Assembly (NCBI GenBank): GCA_037176725.1
Contig: JAZBRS010000014.1
Span: forward strand, 77,358,501-77,422,500
Source: Posidonia oceanica
Taxonomy: Eukaryota; Streptophyta; Magnoliopsida; Alismatales; Posidoniaceae
Reading direction: 5' to 3'
Length of the DNA: 64,000 nt
Shown: positions 11,070 through 23,462 of the stretch, piece after piece
Numbering within the stretch: position 1 is the stretch's first letter
Layout: the number at the start of each line of letters is the position of its first letter
Program-made: the position numbers and the translations under genes
The notes under the pieces: model-generated
Told to the model about the DNA's origin: nothing
The model's database searches: none
What the model saw: the letters and a program-made list of their open reading frames with translations, nothing else

Positions 11070-14000
11070 TCAGTGCGCGACCTCCATCCCAGCAACTCCT
11101 TCTACTGCTTGCTCTGGCCTGACTAATTCTGCTGAGTGCTTTGCTGATCCTACTGTGGGCCTTGCTGATTTTGCTGTTAATGCTGCTGACTGTTCTGCCG
11201 CTGAGGCTGTTGACAGTTTTGTTACTGGTTCTGCTTTCTGCTCTGTTTCTGCTACTGCTTGCACTGCTGATGGTTCCTCCTCTGGGTCTTCTAATGTGCT
11301 TGGGGAGGGTATGCCGGGTTGGCGGCTGATCCGGGCATTGCCGCTTGCTATGCTGCTCAAATGAGGCCTGTGTTGCACAAACCACCTAGACCCGCCTTCC
11401 GATTGGAGAGTAATGAGCTCATCTGGTCTAGGGGAGTCCGGCGCTGCTGAGTCTTCTTCCAGGACCATGATAGAGGCATGGTCTTCTTGCAGAGGAGGGT
11501 CCGTAGCCACGGCTTTCTCTTTCCTTTCTGCGGCTTGATGCTCTGCCAGGTCTTCTGCTATCGACTTGATTTGTTCTTGATAGAGCAGTTCTAAGTCAGA
11601 CATCCAAGAATCGACCTGGGCTTCTATCGCCGCTCCTTCTTCCTCGTCCGAGGGGGAGTCGACGTAGTAGGCGCCGGGGGCCTGCGGCACTGGCCCGGCT
11701 GCAAGACGGATTGCTGCCCTTGGGGTCTGGTTCACGGGCGCGTCCGCTGATGGCAGTTCTGATGTAAAAGGCCCAAATAGACAAGTCAGCGGTGCCATAG
11801 ATGGATATGCTGCCAGGGTCACTGTTGGAGAATAAGCAGGGGTGCTCTTCAGAGGGCTCAAGGGCCCGGAGAGTGTAGTGCTCAGTTGGCCTTTTGTATC
11901 GGGCCGTAATTGAGAGAGTGCAGCCTCTGACGCCATGGGGTCTTGCCATGAGAGCTGCTGCTGGTTGTCAGGGGGATGCGAAGCGGACTGCGCCTGCTGC
12001 ATTCCCGGAGATGTGGATGCTGAAGCGGGCTGAGCCGCGCTGCTGACTGGACTGATTAACTGCCCCTCCAGAGATAGGGACAGTGGCACTGATGTTGCTG
12101 TGACCGCTGGTAGCATGCTTGATTCTGCCAGAAGGAGTGTCTCTGACTCCTGCACTGCTGCTGTCTGTACTTGAGAAGCTGATGTGGCTGCAAAAGATTG
12201 GGAACTTGCATCTGCCACAGGGCCTGCTGAGCTGCCTACTGTTTTTGCCAGAGGAAGAGCTGAATAGATTGACTGTGTGGCCTCTGCTCTGATCACTGTT
12301 TCTGCTGTGCTGGTTGGGACTGCCTCTGTTGTACCAGACTGCTCCTCATCCGAGTAGTAGTCCTCAACACACACCCAATCCTCTGTCGGTACTGTGTCTT
12401 GATCGTCGGTCGATCCCAGGGTTCCTGCACTGGTAAAGTTAGTGAGGTCTCTGGGAATGGCTGGTGCATGGTCCTTGAGCTGGAAGCAGTGATCTTCGTT
12501 GGTCTTGGGCTCGTAGCCGAGTCCTTCAGATTTCCTTCGCTCCACTGCTACGATCGGCTCTGCGATCCCCTGGCCGTGACGCCCGAGTGGCGTACCCTTT
12601 ATGTAACCCCACCTGTGACATACATTCTCGACCATTCGAAAGGGGTTGCTGTGAACGGTCAAGGAGTTGACACGTTCAAGATCAGGAATGAAGTTAACCG
12701 GCTCACGCCGATTAACGCGATATAGGGCTTCAGAAGTCTCGAGGTCGAACGGGATAGATTGCGGAGACACGGGGGAGACTGCTTCGATCCGCTCCTTCTC
12801 AAAGTTCTCCGCCATGATGACAATGACATCGTCGCCGCGACGGTACTTTATCATTCGATGGAGGGTCGAAGGAAGGACCTGATGCTTGTGGAGCCAAGGG
12901 CGCCCAAGCAGAAGATTGAAGTTCGGCTGCAAGTCGACGACATAGAATTCTACGTCGAAGACAACCGCGCCAATAGCGAGAGGAATAATCAGGACCCCTA
13001 GAGCGTCATGGTGAGTGTTGTCAAAGGCTGTCATTCCCTTCACGGCTGGCGTGATGTCCTCGGCTTTGAATCCGAGCTTAGTTGCTGTACGCAAGGGGCA
13101 GACGTTAAGGCCTGACCCATTGTCAACCAGTGTTAGGGGAATGCGAAAGTTTTTGAACTGCATCGTGACGAATAGGGGCTGGTTATGATTAATCCCCGCC
13201 GGAGGCAGCTCATTACTCGTAAAAGAGATGACCTGGGGCTCCGCAATCAACCCAACCATGCTCTCCAAGGCTGAAGGCTCAATGAACTGGGACACACGGG
13301 CAGCCTGGAACACACGAAGAAAAGCCTCGCGGTGTTCGACAGAGGTGTGGATCAAGTCCCAGATAGAAATGTCGGCTTTGACCTTCTTAAGCTGGGAGGT
13401 CAAGTCGGCTTTAGGTTGGCTCCTTCTAGCAACTGGAGGGGTGATTCTAGCAGGTTCTGAGGGAGTAGTGGCAGGAAGCTGGGTTACTACAGGCTGGGTA
13501 GGGATTTGGCTAGGTACAAGCTGATCTGGAGTTGGATCTACTATGGGTTGGTTAAAGGGTGGGGGCATAACAGGTCTAGGGTGAGTTGGCCTAGTTGCCG
13601 GTGTTGGGGGCCTGTAAACCCTCCCCGATCGCGTTACTTCCGCGCACATCTCTGTGGCGTAGCTGTAAGGGACGCGATGGGTGTCCAGGGTCAAATCAAT
13701 GACAACTGGAGCACGTGCTGCGAGCACAGGAGGGGTTACAGGGGGACCCACGGGGTACTGAGGTCTCTCTAATGGGTATGGTTGTTGGGGTGGGGAGGCT
13801 GGGGCAGGTTGAGGTCTGCCTAGAAGGTGTAACTGAGGCTGCCCTAAAAGGTGGAAGGGAGAACTAGGCTGGGCTCTAGCTAAGAGGTGCACAGGGGATT
13901 GAGCCTGGGGAAGCACGGTGGGAGGCGCGAGAGGGCGCTCCGGCCTGGCACGCGGTCGGATCAGGTGAATTCCCGACTCGGGGCCGGCAACTGCCGCGAG

Positions 14001-14945
14001 ATAGAGACTGACTGGGAAAGGCTCAGAGATGTCAGAGATAAGATCAGAAGGGTCGACCACAGAGGTAGCAGGCCCAGAGGGAAAGACAGAGTGGATGCCT
14101 GAGGTTCCCACCCCTCCCGGATAAGAGTGCTCCGGTAAGGGTTGGCGGTTGATGCCAGAATGCGGGGGAACAGCTGAGTGTGCAGATGCATGAGTGTGTG
14201 CTTGAGTGGATGCCTCGTGCGTGTCGATCACAATCGTTCCCGATTCGATCAAGTCCTGAATTGCGTTCCGCAGGGAGAAGCAATTGTCCGTCGAATGCCC
14301 GACACTTCGATGGAAATTGCAGAAGAGGTCCGACCTAAACCAATGCGGCAGAGGACTTGGCGGCGGACGAAACTCCGGGAACTTCAGGAGGGATGCAACC
14401 TTCGGCAAGATGACAGTGAGCGGCTCCACCAGTGGGGTGAAACTACGCCTCTCAATGGGTGGCCTTCTTTGCCTTGGGTGTGAGCCTTGCTGAACCGGTG
14501 CGGCAGGATAGACCGGTCTAGCGGTGGTAGTGATGTGTGGTGTGTGTGGATTCCTAGGTGCAGGAGCGTACACCATCTGAGCTGGGGCAGGCCGGGATGG
14601 CAAGCGAACAGGCACAGCAGGGGAGTCGACGAATGCAACAGCGGGTTTCGACGAATCCTTCCTCTTCGGGCGGTTGTTGCTGCTGCCGCTGCTGTTGTTG
14701 TTGGAGGCGCTGCTGTTGGCACTGTTACTGCTTATCACTGCTTGGTTAGCGAACGCAGAGAGAGCCGGGAAGTTGCCACTTCGCAAAGAACTCTCCACGC
14801 GCGCTCCAGCTCTGATGAGTGCCGCAAAAGTAGTGACTGGTTGGATGCTAAGCAGAGCTCTGAGAGATGGCTATGCCCCTTTGATAACGATCTCGATAGA
14901 CTCCTCGTCAGAGGGTCTATCTCGAACCTGAGAGGCAAGGGCGCA
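11070..14945 (-). pseudogene. Gag C-terminal part, aspartic protease and G-patch (element A)
   Basis: From the methionine at 14798 the frame is open for 1242 codons. Residues 20-50 are Ser/Asn rich. A zinc-knuckle-like motif with C160, H163, H168 and C173 (CNFHRSVGHSTDNC) follows. A long Pro-rich linker leads to an aspartic protease with catalytic D559 in LVDNGSGLNV and a later LLGRPWLH. A G-patch-like stretch (about 720-760) has TPLGRHGQGI and EGLGYEP. After that comes a ~480-residue Ser/Ala/Glu-rich region of unknown role. One further TAG at 14871-14873, upstream of the methionine, separates it from the rest of gag; C has CAG there. It lies in the same frame as gag and RT. Confidence 0.9.
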
Positions 14946-16334
14946 CTAGCGGCCGACGTACTCCCCGAACGGCTCGCCAGAATTCTGCTTGATTGCGATC
15001 AAGTCCGCCCTCTTTGGGACCAGATCGAGGTTGAAGGAGTATTGCTCCAGGAACGCCTGACTGAGGTCGTTCCAAGTCTTGATGGCTGACATATCAAGCG
15101 ATGTGAACCACTTGAGTGCCGGCCCGGTCAGACTCTTCTGGAACAGGCAGATCAGCAACCTCTCGTCAGCCTGAAGCTGAGCGAGATCACCGCAATACGC
15201 CTTCAAGTGTGCTACGGGGCAGCCCCTACCATTATACTTCTCGAAGTCCGGGATTTTGAACTTCGGAGGGAGTACCGCCTCTGGAAAGCAGCAGAGGTCC
15301 CGGAATTGGTAGGTCTGGTGCTCAATACCCTGCACTAGTCGTAGTGCCTTCTCCAAGACGTCCATCCGGTTGTTGATGGGGTCTGGGATTGCTGCTGTAG
15401 GGGAGGGATCAGCAGGGGTAGCGAGCACATACGCCGAATGGGTCGCACCTAAGTGCTCCTCCGGATCTACCATAGCGTCGCCTGGTGGAGCAACGGGATG
15501 GGCGACGTATCCGTGCTGGGGGACTGTGTATGCAGGGGTGTATGCAGGATGCTGGACCTGATGCAGAGGAGAAGAGTAGATGCCTTGCTGTGCTGTGATA
15601 GGGGTAGGATGACGGAGCACCAGTTGCTGTACGGGCGGGGTGCCAGACAGCGAGCCAGTGAGGTACTGTGCTCCAACCGGTCCAAAGGACTGACCACCAG
15701 GGGGAAGTGGAGCATGCTGTGCTAAGTGTTGTGCAGCAGGAGGCGGTAAACGGGCCCCCATCGTCGGAACCGTGAGCAGTTGAGACGATGGTCGAGGCGG
15801 AGGTGTGGAGGTCGGTGCATGGAATGCAGGAACTGGCCTCAGAGGAACCTCAGGAACGACAGGAATAGAAGAAGGACGAACTGATAGAGCCATGCCCTGC
15901 AGTTTCTAGGCAAGCTCCATCAGGTGCTGGTACTGCGCTTCGAGCGTCTCGCCAGTGGGGACGCTGAAGTGCAGTGCCGGCGAAGGCTGAGAAACAAGTG
16001 GCACGGACACAGACTGTCCGGGAGGGAAAGATTCTACAGCAAAGGTCGCAGCGACGGTGGAAGGGATGTCGAAAGCGACGTATCCCTGGGATGGAGGGGG
16101 CAGTGGCGTCTCCGAAACGCGAGTAACGGTCGTCAAGATGGATTCGGCGACCGGATCCGGAGGAAGAGATGCTTGCCACTGTCCCGGGACGTATTGAGAA
16201 CCTAGAGACGTCAGAGGAGGAAACCCTGGCGTCGGAGGGGGAACAAGGGGGACAGAAGGAGCAACCGGAGGGGCCGGAATGGAAACACCCTCCGTGACAG
16301 GAGTGAAAAGAGGCTCACTAACGTACTGGGCCAT
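14946..16334 (-). pseudogene. Gag, N-terminal and core domain (element A, two stops)
   Basis: The start is placed at the ATG at 16334-16332 (MAQYVSEP), which is conserved in C and, with a following stop, in B. The first ~170 residues are Pro/Ser rich. The core gag domain includes QFRDLCCFPEAVLPPKFKIP, LKAYCGDLAQLQADERLL and WNDLSQAFLEQYSFNLDLVP, typical of plant retrotransposon gag. A TAG at 15906-15908 replaces a CAG of C, and a TAG at 14946-14948 replaces a TGG of C, so gag cannot be made in one piece. Confidence 0.92.
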
Positions 16335-17636
16335 TGCTGACCTAGATCGCGTGAGAATAGGGCTGCGACGAGTGTTCAAGCGGTGCTTCCTAAGAGGAGC
16401 TATCGTCACAAATGTGGACAGCTCAGAGGGGGAATGGTCGCGAATAAAGTCGCAAAAGGGGTGTCAACAGGGGTCGATACTCGAGCTCTAGCAAAGGGAA
16501 ACTCGCTATACCGATCACGCTGACACAACAGAAGGAAATTAGGGTTAGAAACTAAAAGATGAATGCAAATGAGTTAGTTAAATGGCATGAATGATATGCA
16601 TGCTTTCTAGTATGCCCCCCTCACCTAACTAGTGTTTCCTAGCAAGGTTGTCTACTCCGGGTATCCCTGGGTGTACGGGTCACCGACTCAGGTCAGAAAA
16701 AGTAGGTCCCCTGTCTAACTCCCGGCCCAAAGCTCAGGAAATGACAGGGTGGTGCGTTGGTGGCCTCTACCCTGCCAAAGCGTGGGTGGTACCCTCTACT
16801 AACACCGACACGACCCCCGGACGAGGGGGGGACAGGCCGACTAACTCGTGCCACGCCCAAAGTGGTGGAACAAGAAGCCGGGACCGTCCTTCGCAGACTA
16901 ATAGGTGGACTCAGATGAGAAGAATGCATGCCCTATATGATGCTTATGCAAATGCTTAAAGTCTTTTATCTTGCACATTTTATTAACCAGAGGGAGTGAA
17001 GGGTTGTTCGGTAGTCCCTAGTTGCTCCTAGGAGTTCTTTTTACTTGCGGTTTTTAGTTAACCATGGGGAGAGCAGACAAGTCTCTACTATCCTAGGCAT
17101 GGCATGCGCGAAGGGGGAGAAAATCAATCAAGCATGGCAGGCAAACAACATACAACACAGCAAAAGGCAAGTGCAAGGCATGTGCAAGTGTTTGTGAGCA
17201 TAATGGTGAAGAAAAAAAACATTCATCGAGTCAAAAGGCATGCATGTGCATGCGTAGTGGCATAGCAAAGGTGTAAAAGAAGCATTCAACATTCAAAAAG
17301 CATGTATTGTTGCCAAACAAGTATGTAGACATGCAATGTGCGATAATTAAAGCAATAATAAGCAAGTAAGGCAAGAAAAATAAACACAAGTAAGCCGTAA
17401 AGGAAGTAAGAGCGTAAGCGAGACAATAAGTAAACAAACAAGCAGAGAAGCAAAGCCAAGCGAAAAGGAGCGCAAACCGAGACGAAAGGGGTGCAAAACC
17501 TAGGCAAAGTAGCCACAAAGCGACTTTCTAGGAGTTTGCACAGAAAAACGAGCAAAGCAGGCAAAGAAAACACACAAGACAGGCAAAACTGCGAAAACAG
17601 GCGAGCAAAAGCCAGGAACGAAAGCCGGAGTCTAGC
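16335..17636 (-). other. 5' leader of element A with a conserved block at ~16610-16935
   Basis: There is no upstream ORF of the kind known in legume Ogre elements. The block at about 16610-16935 is conserved with leaders of B (about 26440-26760) and C (about 50340-50650), crossing the family boundary. It contains a GGTACC palindrome at 16788-16793 in the same context in all three. The position downstream of the primer site makes it a candidate packaging or dimerisation region (inference). The remainder (16960-17630) is A-rich with many GCAA words. Confidence 0.6.
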
Positions 17637-17655
17637 ATCCCCAACAGAGTCGCCA
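17637..17655 (-). other. Primer binding site of element A
   Basis: The minus strand reads TGGCGACTCTGTTGGGGAT, one base after the LTR end. TGGCGACTC matches the 3' end of plant tRNA-Arg (CCA plus acceptor stem), the primer usually reported for Ogre/Tat elements. The tRNA assignment rests on recall of that tRNA end. Confidence 0.88.
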
Positions 17656-17950
17656 CTGTAGCGATCCCGATCGGAATCAGGCTCGCTATCTAGCGGCGAT
17701 TGGATCCAAGGAAGGGGCTCGACTCGAAAACACTTGAAATCAAGGAGAAAAGAGAAGGATAAGACAAATCAGAGTCGCCACCATGTCTATTAACGGGAGA
17801 CAAGGAAAACCGGGGGAATGCGTGAATTAACACGCAAAACCAAGCAAGAAATGCAAAGCAAAGTAATGCAAAGGAAACAAATGCAAATACATGCAAATGA
17901 GATGACTCTAGCCTAGGATAAGGGCAGTACGGTCATTGCGGGCCAAAAGA

Positions 17951-18020
17951 CAGGGCAAGGACTCCTGTTACGTGCGGGGAAGGTGTTAGGCACCCCCGAC
18001 ACGCCCGAAAATCGGTCTTT
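17951..18020 (-). promoter_or_regulatory. Conserved U5 block (A)
   Basis: In sense it reads GGGGGTGCCTAACACCTTCC, then CCGCACGTAACAGGAGTCC. It is nearly identical in all LTRs of both families here. GGTG and CACC flank a 5-nt loop and GGGG/CCCC lie outside, so a hairpin is possible. Related words are known from LTRs of other Tat-lineage elements. Confidence 0.65.
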
Positions 18021-18227
18021 CTAGGCTTACGCTCGCATACGCAGGGAAATGCAGGATTGAATGCCTATGCCTATGAATGCCTAAATGTATGCTCAAGGTG
18101 TGCTCTAAGTGGGAAGAGGCAAAGCAAGGAAAGTAAACGTGCTTTCTAAATGCTCAGCCGCGCTGTTTGTGTTCCGAACCGGGCGAAACCTGGCTCGTGA
18201 GAACTCCAGGCAGTAAGCATCACAGCC

Positions 18228-18233
18228 CTATAT
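18228..18233 (-). promoter_or_regulatory. Candidate TATA box of element A 5' LTR
   Basis: The sense strand reads CATATAGGGCTGTGATG around this site, about 570 bp before the LTR end. The same words occur at the same place in B (27897-27902), C (49005-49010) and E (31828-31833), although the LTR families differ elsewhere. No transcript data are available, so this is a sequence-based guess. Confidence 0.45.
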
Positions 18234-18249
18234 GCGAATGCAGGCGAAA

Positions 18250-18560
18250 AAGCAAAACAACGGTAAAACCATGCAATGCAATCGACATGCAAGAGAAAAC
18301 GGCGCAAAACACGCAAAACGAGGCGAAAAACAAGAAAGCGCGCAAAACGGTGCAAAAAGACAAGATTGACACGCAAAACGGGCGAGAAAGCAAGGCGGCA
18401 CGCAAATCGGTGCAAAAGACGATGACGGGCACGCAAAACTGTACCAAAACAGGGCGAGTGCGCAAAACGACGCGAAAGACAAAGCAGGCACGCAAAACGG
18501 TGCCTAAACGAGAACGGGCACGCAAAGCGGTGCCAAAACAACGAGATAAAACCTCGGAAA
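18250..18560 (-). repeat. ~30-nt tandem array upstream of the candidate TATA box (A)
   Basis: About ten diverged units. The sense core is CGTTTTGCGTGCC followed by a pyrimidine-rich filler. The same array is at 48640-48960 in C and 31850-32190 in E. It gives long artefactual open frames in several registers. Confidence 0.85.
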
Positions 18561-21500
18561 ACTGTGCGCATGCTAAATGCAAAGAAGAGATCAGAAGGTG
18601 CCAAAGAGGAGCATAACAATGTGTGTGTAAGAACAGACATTGTTTAGGACCACCCAGGGTAGGTGTGAAAACCTACAAAGGGGAGAGTGAGCAAACGGAG
18701 GGATTACCACCTCTTTTGCGACCATTTCCCACTAGACCGTTCCACGGTGTGTCTCGCATGCTGCCCAAAGCTCGCGATGCGATCGGATCGTGGAAAAGGG
18801 GGAAGAAAGTCACATTAAGTGGTAAATCCAGGGAAAACTCAACACAAAACACATAGGGAAACGCGAAATGGAGATCTGAGCTGATAGATAAGAAGAGGAG
18901 GCCCTATTCTACATGCTCAAAGAGACAGAAATCGAAAACGAGGAAAACTATGCAAATTGCATGCAAATGAATGCAATGCAGGGGTTTAGGAGGACATACC
19001 TGGAAATCTGGGAGCCTGATCTGAGATCTGCTTGGTCCATGCTGAAGAGCGCTTCGCTGCGGTCGCCTGGGCATCTTACTTGAGAAGATCCAACGGCCGG
19101 ATCGGAAGATATCGCAGCTTCAAGGCAGGAAGGCCAGAACAGGGGAGAAGAGCAGATCTAGGTGTTCAGGAGGTCCTAGGGGTGTGCAAAGGGTCCTCCC
19201 AAGTGAAGGGGAGCTAAAGGTGCTTAGTGTGTGCAAAAGGATGCTAAAATGCAGGACTAAATGAATGCAGAATGCATGCACAAGCAAGGAGAAACAAGGG
19301 GAACAAACTTGGAAAAGACAGGAGTTCAAAAGCATTTTTGAAAAAGAAAAGGGGCTAAAATGCAAATTTTCACAAAAGATGGGGTTCACAGAGGAGGGTT
19401 TTGAAAACAGGAGAGGGCAGAGGGTTATTTTGCAAAAGACTGGGTTCAGAAAGCTAATTTGAGAAGAGGGTATGCATTGGAAGAAGTTTTGAAAACAAAA
19501 AGAAATCAGAGTGCATTTTTGGAAAAAACTGGGGTCTAAAGTGCAAATTTTCTGGAAAACAGGGTCCTGGGGAATCTGGGAATGCAAGTGGAGGGTCTAC
19601 ATGCAATCTTGTAAGCATGGGAGCTAAGATGCAGCTTTAGGGGCAAAACAGTCTTTTTACATGGTTTTTAAAAGATACAAGGACCTATGTGTGATTTTTG
19701 AATCATGCAGGGGTCAAATATGCAATTTTGTATGGTAAATATGCTCTGAAAACACTGAAAAGGACTGATGTGCAATTTTCATAATATGCAGGGTTGAAAA
19801 TGCAATGTAATAAGCTAAATATGCATGCAGAAGACTACTGTGCATTTAAAAAGGACCTATATGCAAAAATGAAAAAACAGAGGGGCAAATGTGCAATGCA
19901 ACAAGCAAAAATTAAAAATAAAACCTAAGTTCTACAGTGCAGAGGATTAAGATGCAAAAACAGAAAACAAGGGGGGCCCAGAATGCAATATGATATGGTA
20001 AACTTGATGCATTTAAATTAAATAATCTACTGCAGGACCTACATGCAGAATTGAAAACAGGAGGGCTAAAGCATAAAAATTTATAACTAGAAAGCACAGT
20101 AAATGGATCAGCATGCAAATAAGAGAAAACATAAATATTTCATGCAATTTAATATGGTTTCAGTTCAAAAACCAGCAGATTAAAACAAATAAAGGACTGG
20201 AATGCAAAATAATAAAAACTCAGACCAGAAATGCAATATTTGCAAGAAAACTAAGGTATCTGAAAAATAAGCAAACAGTGCAAAGGCCGGCGGTCATGGA
20301 CACTGTAGCAGCAAGCTGCCAGCGTCCATGAACGCCGACACAGGGTTGCTGGAGGGGCGCAGACCGGCGGGGGGCATCTCCAGGTCTTGACGGAGGTCGG
20401 TCGACGTTCGGCGGAGCTCGACGCGGGCGGGAGCGAGCCAGAGAAGCCACCGGAGGTCTGCAGCGCTTCAGAAGAGCATTCCGGGTGATCGGCGCGTCGA
20501 CGCGGCGATCTGAAGACCAGAGCATGCTCCTGAGGCTCGTGCGGACCGGAGGGTGCTGCTGGAAGGTCGTTCTGCTGACCGGAGCGGGGGAACGCGCGGA
20601 GAGTCTCGCCGGAGAAGACGACTCTGGCCAGAGCTGATCCGGCCCAGGAGCGGAGGAAAGCCTACTCTAAAGGGGGGAAAAGCAAGAAGGGAAGAGTACG
20701 ATGCTAAGGGAGTAAGAATATACCTGTTTCCGTGGCTGGGATGTCCTCCCGACGCAGGTGATTTCAGAGGTCGCCGGTGGAGCTCGTCCGGTCGCTGTGG
20801 GCGCTGTCTGCTGCTTGCGAGGATTGGGATCGCCTCAGAGCGACCCTCCGGAGCTTCCTGGATGGTTGGACGGCTGCTGCGAAGACCGGAGGAAGATCCG
20901 GCTGATCGTGGGTTCACAGAGGCAGCCGGAGGTCGGGGGGACTATCCGCTACTCCTCAGGCCGGACGGGGGCTTCTGGGAGATTGCTGGAGGTCTGTTGA
21001 AGGGTTCTGGGCGGTCGAATTGGGTTTTGGGAGGCTGTGGGTGGAGATTGCAAGCTGGTGGGTTTTCTGGTCAGAGAGTGAGGCAACTGTTTGTGGTGGC
21101 GTGTAGGTGCGGTGGTGGGTTACTAGGCTGAAGGTCGGGTGCCTTGGGGAGGTGGAGTTCAAGCGAGTATATTGGGAAGATTCGGGAAAGATTGGAGGTC
21201 TGTGGTGAAGGCAATTTTCAGGAGAGGAGGTGTTGGGTTGCAGTTGGTTTCAGTGATGGAAGTTCGGGTGAACTGGAGTGTTTACAGGGAAGGGAAGGCT
21301 GGGAAATGATGGAGGAGGATTGCTGGTGTGTTGGGTGAACTTGGGGGATCAATTGGGAGAGAAGTTTAGGCTCGGAAGGGGCTTAGATTGCTGGAAAAGG
21401 AGGGGGAAGTTCTGCTGGATTTTCAGAGGGTGGAGGAGGAGGTTTTGCGGGAGAATTCTCTGGATTTTCAGCTCTCTCTCTCTCGGAGCGTCAAAAGGCG

Positions 21501-23462
21501 ATGAAGGAGGTCAAATGCTGAGGCTTTATCAGAAGGCTTCCGCGGAGCTGGGCGCGTAGAGGATTTTCAAATCCTGTCGGTGCCGAACACTGGAGCTGGA
21601 GTTGAGAGGAGGCCGGCGAGTCGACAGGCAGTTAATGCCTCCCGGAATCGGTGATGAGACAGGAGAGAGCGGCGAGCTGCTGTAGATGAAAGGATTGGAG
21701 AGCTTGAAATTTAAATGGGGGAGGGAACTCTGTTGCTCGCCGCGGGAGAGAACCGGTGAAAGAAAAAAAAACGCAGAAGGTTGAGGAAGAAGAAGGAAGA
21801 AGGAGGCCGGACTGTGGGCCGAAAAGGAAAAAAAAAAAAAAGAAATAAGGAAGAAAGGGAGAAGCAGGCTGACGGGCCCAGTAAGGAAAAAAGAAGTAAA
21901 AAATGAGAAGGAAGAAAGAAAGAGAGGGAGAAGAAGAGAAATAAAATAGGAAAAAATTAAATTAAAAATAAGTAGAAATATTAGGGTGTTGGTGCTGTGA
22001 ATTAGGATCTTTATCAGATTTTTAAATGACTTCTTTTGGTTAATTAGTGTGGTTTAAATGGGTTTTGGGCTTGATTAGGGTTTTAGGGTTCTCTTTTGTT
22101 TTTAATTCATTTTCCATTTTGATTAAGTGTTTGCTAAATCTTTTTAAATTGTTTTTTTAATTGTGTTTTTCTTGTTAAGTACTTAGGATGTTAATTAGGA
22201 TTTTTAAGATTTATTTTTAGGTTAATTAGAGTGGGTTTTGGGTTTCTTAGTTTTAGTCTTTTAGGTTTTTTCTTTCTTAAGTCTTTTGAATTAGGTTTTT
22301 CGATTTTTATTTGTTGATTTTTCTTGATGTTTTTTTTTTTAATTGGGTTTCTCTACTCTGATGGAGTGTTTTTAAGTCTTTTTAATGTATTTTTCATTTC
22401 CTTTTTAATTAAATTCTCAGGTTGTTTTTTCTTAGGTTTGCTAAGTTAGGCTTTTCCTTTCATTAATTACTTATCTTAGTGTATTAATTGTTTTACCTTT
22501 TTTAGGGTTTGTTTTTTAATTCTTTTGATAGGGTTTTCAGTTTTGGTGGGTTTTGATTTTATTTTATTTTTTTCCTTGATTTTTCAGTATTTTCTTTTTG
22601 GCTTGTTTTGCATTTTTTTAGTTTGTATGTTTGATTTTCTTTTTAGCTTGATTTAGTTAAGTTTGGGTTTTTAATTGCTTGTTTAATGTTTTTTAATTGT
22701 TTTTCTTAGGGTTCTGATTTGTTTCTTTTATATTTTGGGGTTTTACAGATTTTTAGGAGTTTTTATAGATTTTTGCAAGAGAAGGCAAAGGAAAAGAGAA
22801 GGAAGAAAGAAAAGGGAAAAAGAGGGAAATAAAAGGAAAAGAGATAGGTTGGAGAGAAATGATTTTTTAAAATTAGGGAAAGTGTTAAAAATAAAGTAAA
22901 AATAGGAATAAGCTAAAGGAGGGATAGAAGTACAAAGGGGGCCCACAGCCAGGCCGGAAAAAGGGCAAGAGGGTGATGAAAAGAGAGATGATAATCAGGA
23001 GAGAGAGAGGAGAGAGAAAATGATAATCCTAGAGAGGGAAAAGGATAATTTGGATGAAAGGGGGTCCTAAGGGTCTTGGAATGGGGTGAAAATTGGTGAG
23101 TGGGTAGTCTAGGGTTTGAGGTGTTGGGTCTGAAGTTTTGGTTTGATACTAAGAAAGTTTTGGAGGGGTTTTAAGGTGTAGAAAAAGGGGAGTTTTGCCT
23201 AGGTTTTCTAGGGTTTTTGGGAATGGTCTAGGTTTGGAAATTTCTGGGTTCTTGGGTAGGCTTGCTAAGTGGGTGTTGGTGGGTTTTCCTATGGGTTTTG
23301 GTTAGGTTTTGAGCTTGGGAAGAGGGGTAAAGGCTTAGGTTAAAATGGGCTGATTTTGGAGGGTAAAGAAGAGGATTAGGGTTTGGTTTTGGGTTTGAGT
23401 TGAGTCCAGCAATCACCAGGAAGGCTCCAAGGATCCAGGCCTGTCAAGATGGGGTGTCAACA

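Larger units (their letters stand above)
1..23462 (-). mobile_element. Element A: Tat/Ogre-type Ty3/gypsy LTR retrotransposon, family 1 (3' LTR truncated by window)
   Basis: Read on the minus strand, the order is 5' LTR (23462-17657), primer site, leader, gag-protease-RT-RNase H-second RNase H-integrase, a DUF7745-like ORF, hairpin and tandem-repeat arrays, polypurine tract and 3' LTR (1671 down past position 1). Full length would be about 27.6 kb if the 3' LTR is as long as the 5' one. The dual RNase H and the absence of a chromodomain are known traits of the Tat lineage. A is inserted in the gag of element B. The right target duplication should be GCGTG at 23463-23467; its partner lies outside the window. 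The two LTR copies share about 1.67 kb in view and differ by roughly a dozen substitutions by eye, so the insertion is young even though its polyprotein frame is heavily broken. Confidence 0.95.
17657..23462 (-). repeat. 5' LTR of element A, 5806 bp
   Basis: On the plus strand it runs from TGTAGCGATC to GTGTCAACA, so in sense it is TGTTGAC...GCTACA with TG/CA ends. It is bounded by the primer site on one side and interrupted element B on the other. In sense order it holds an AT-rich U3 half with AAACCCTA boxes, a GC-rich Pro/Arg-coding-looking middle, poly-purine/pyrimidine stretches, a ~30-nt tandem array (18250-18560), a TATA-like box (18228-18233) and a conserved U5 block (17951-18020). 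Frames longer than 60 codons on either strand show no conserved protein and are not called. Confidence 0.95.
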
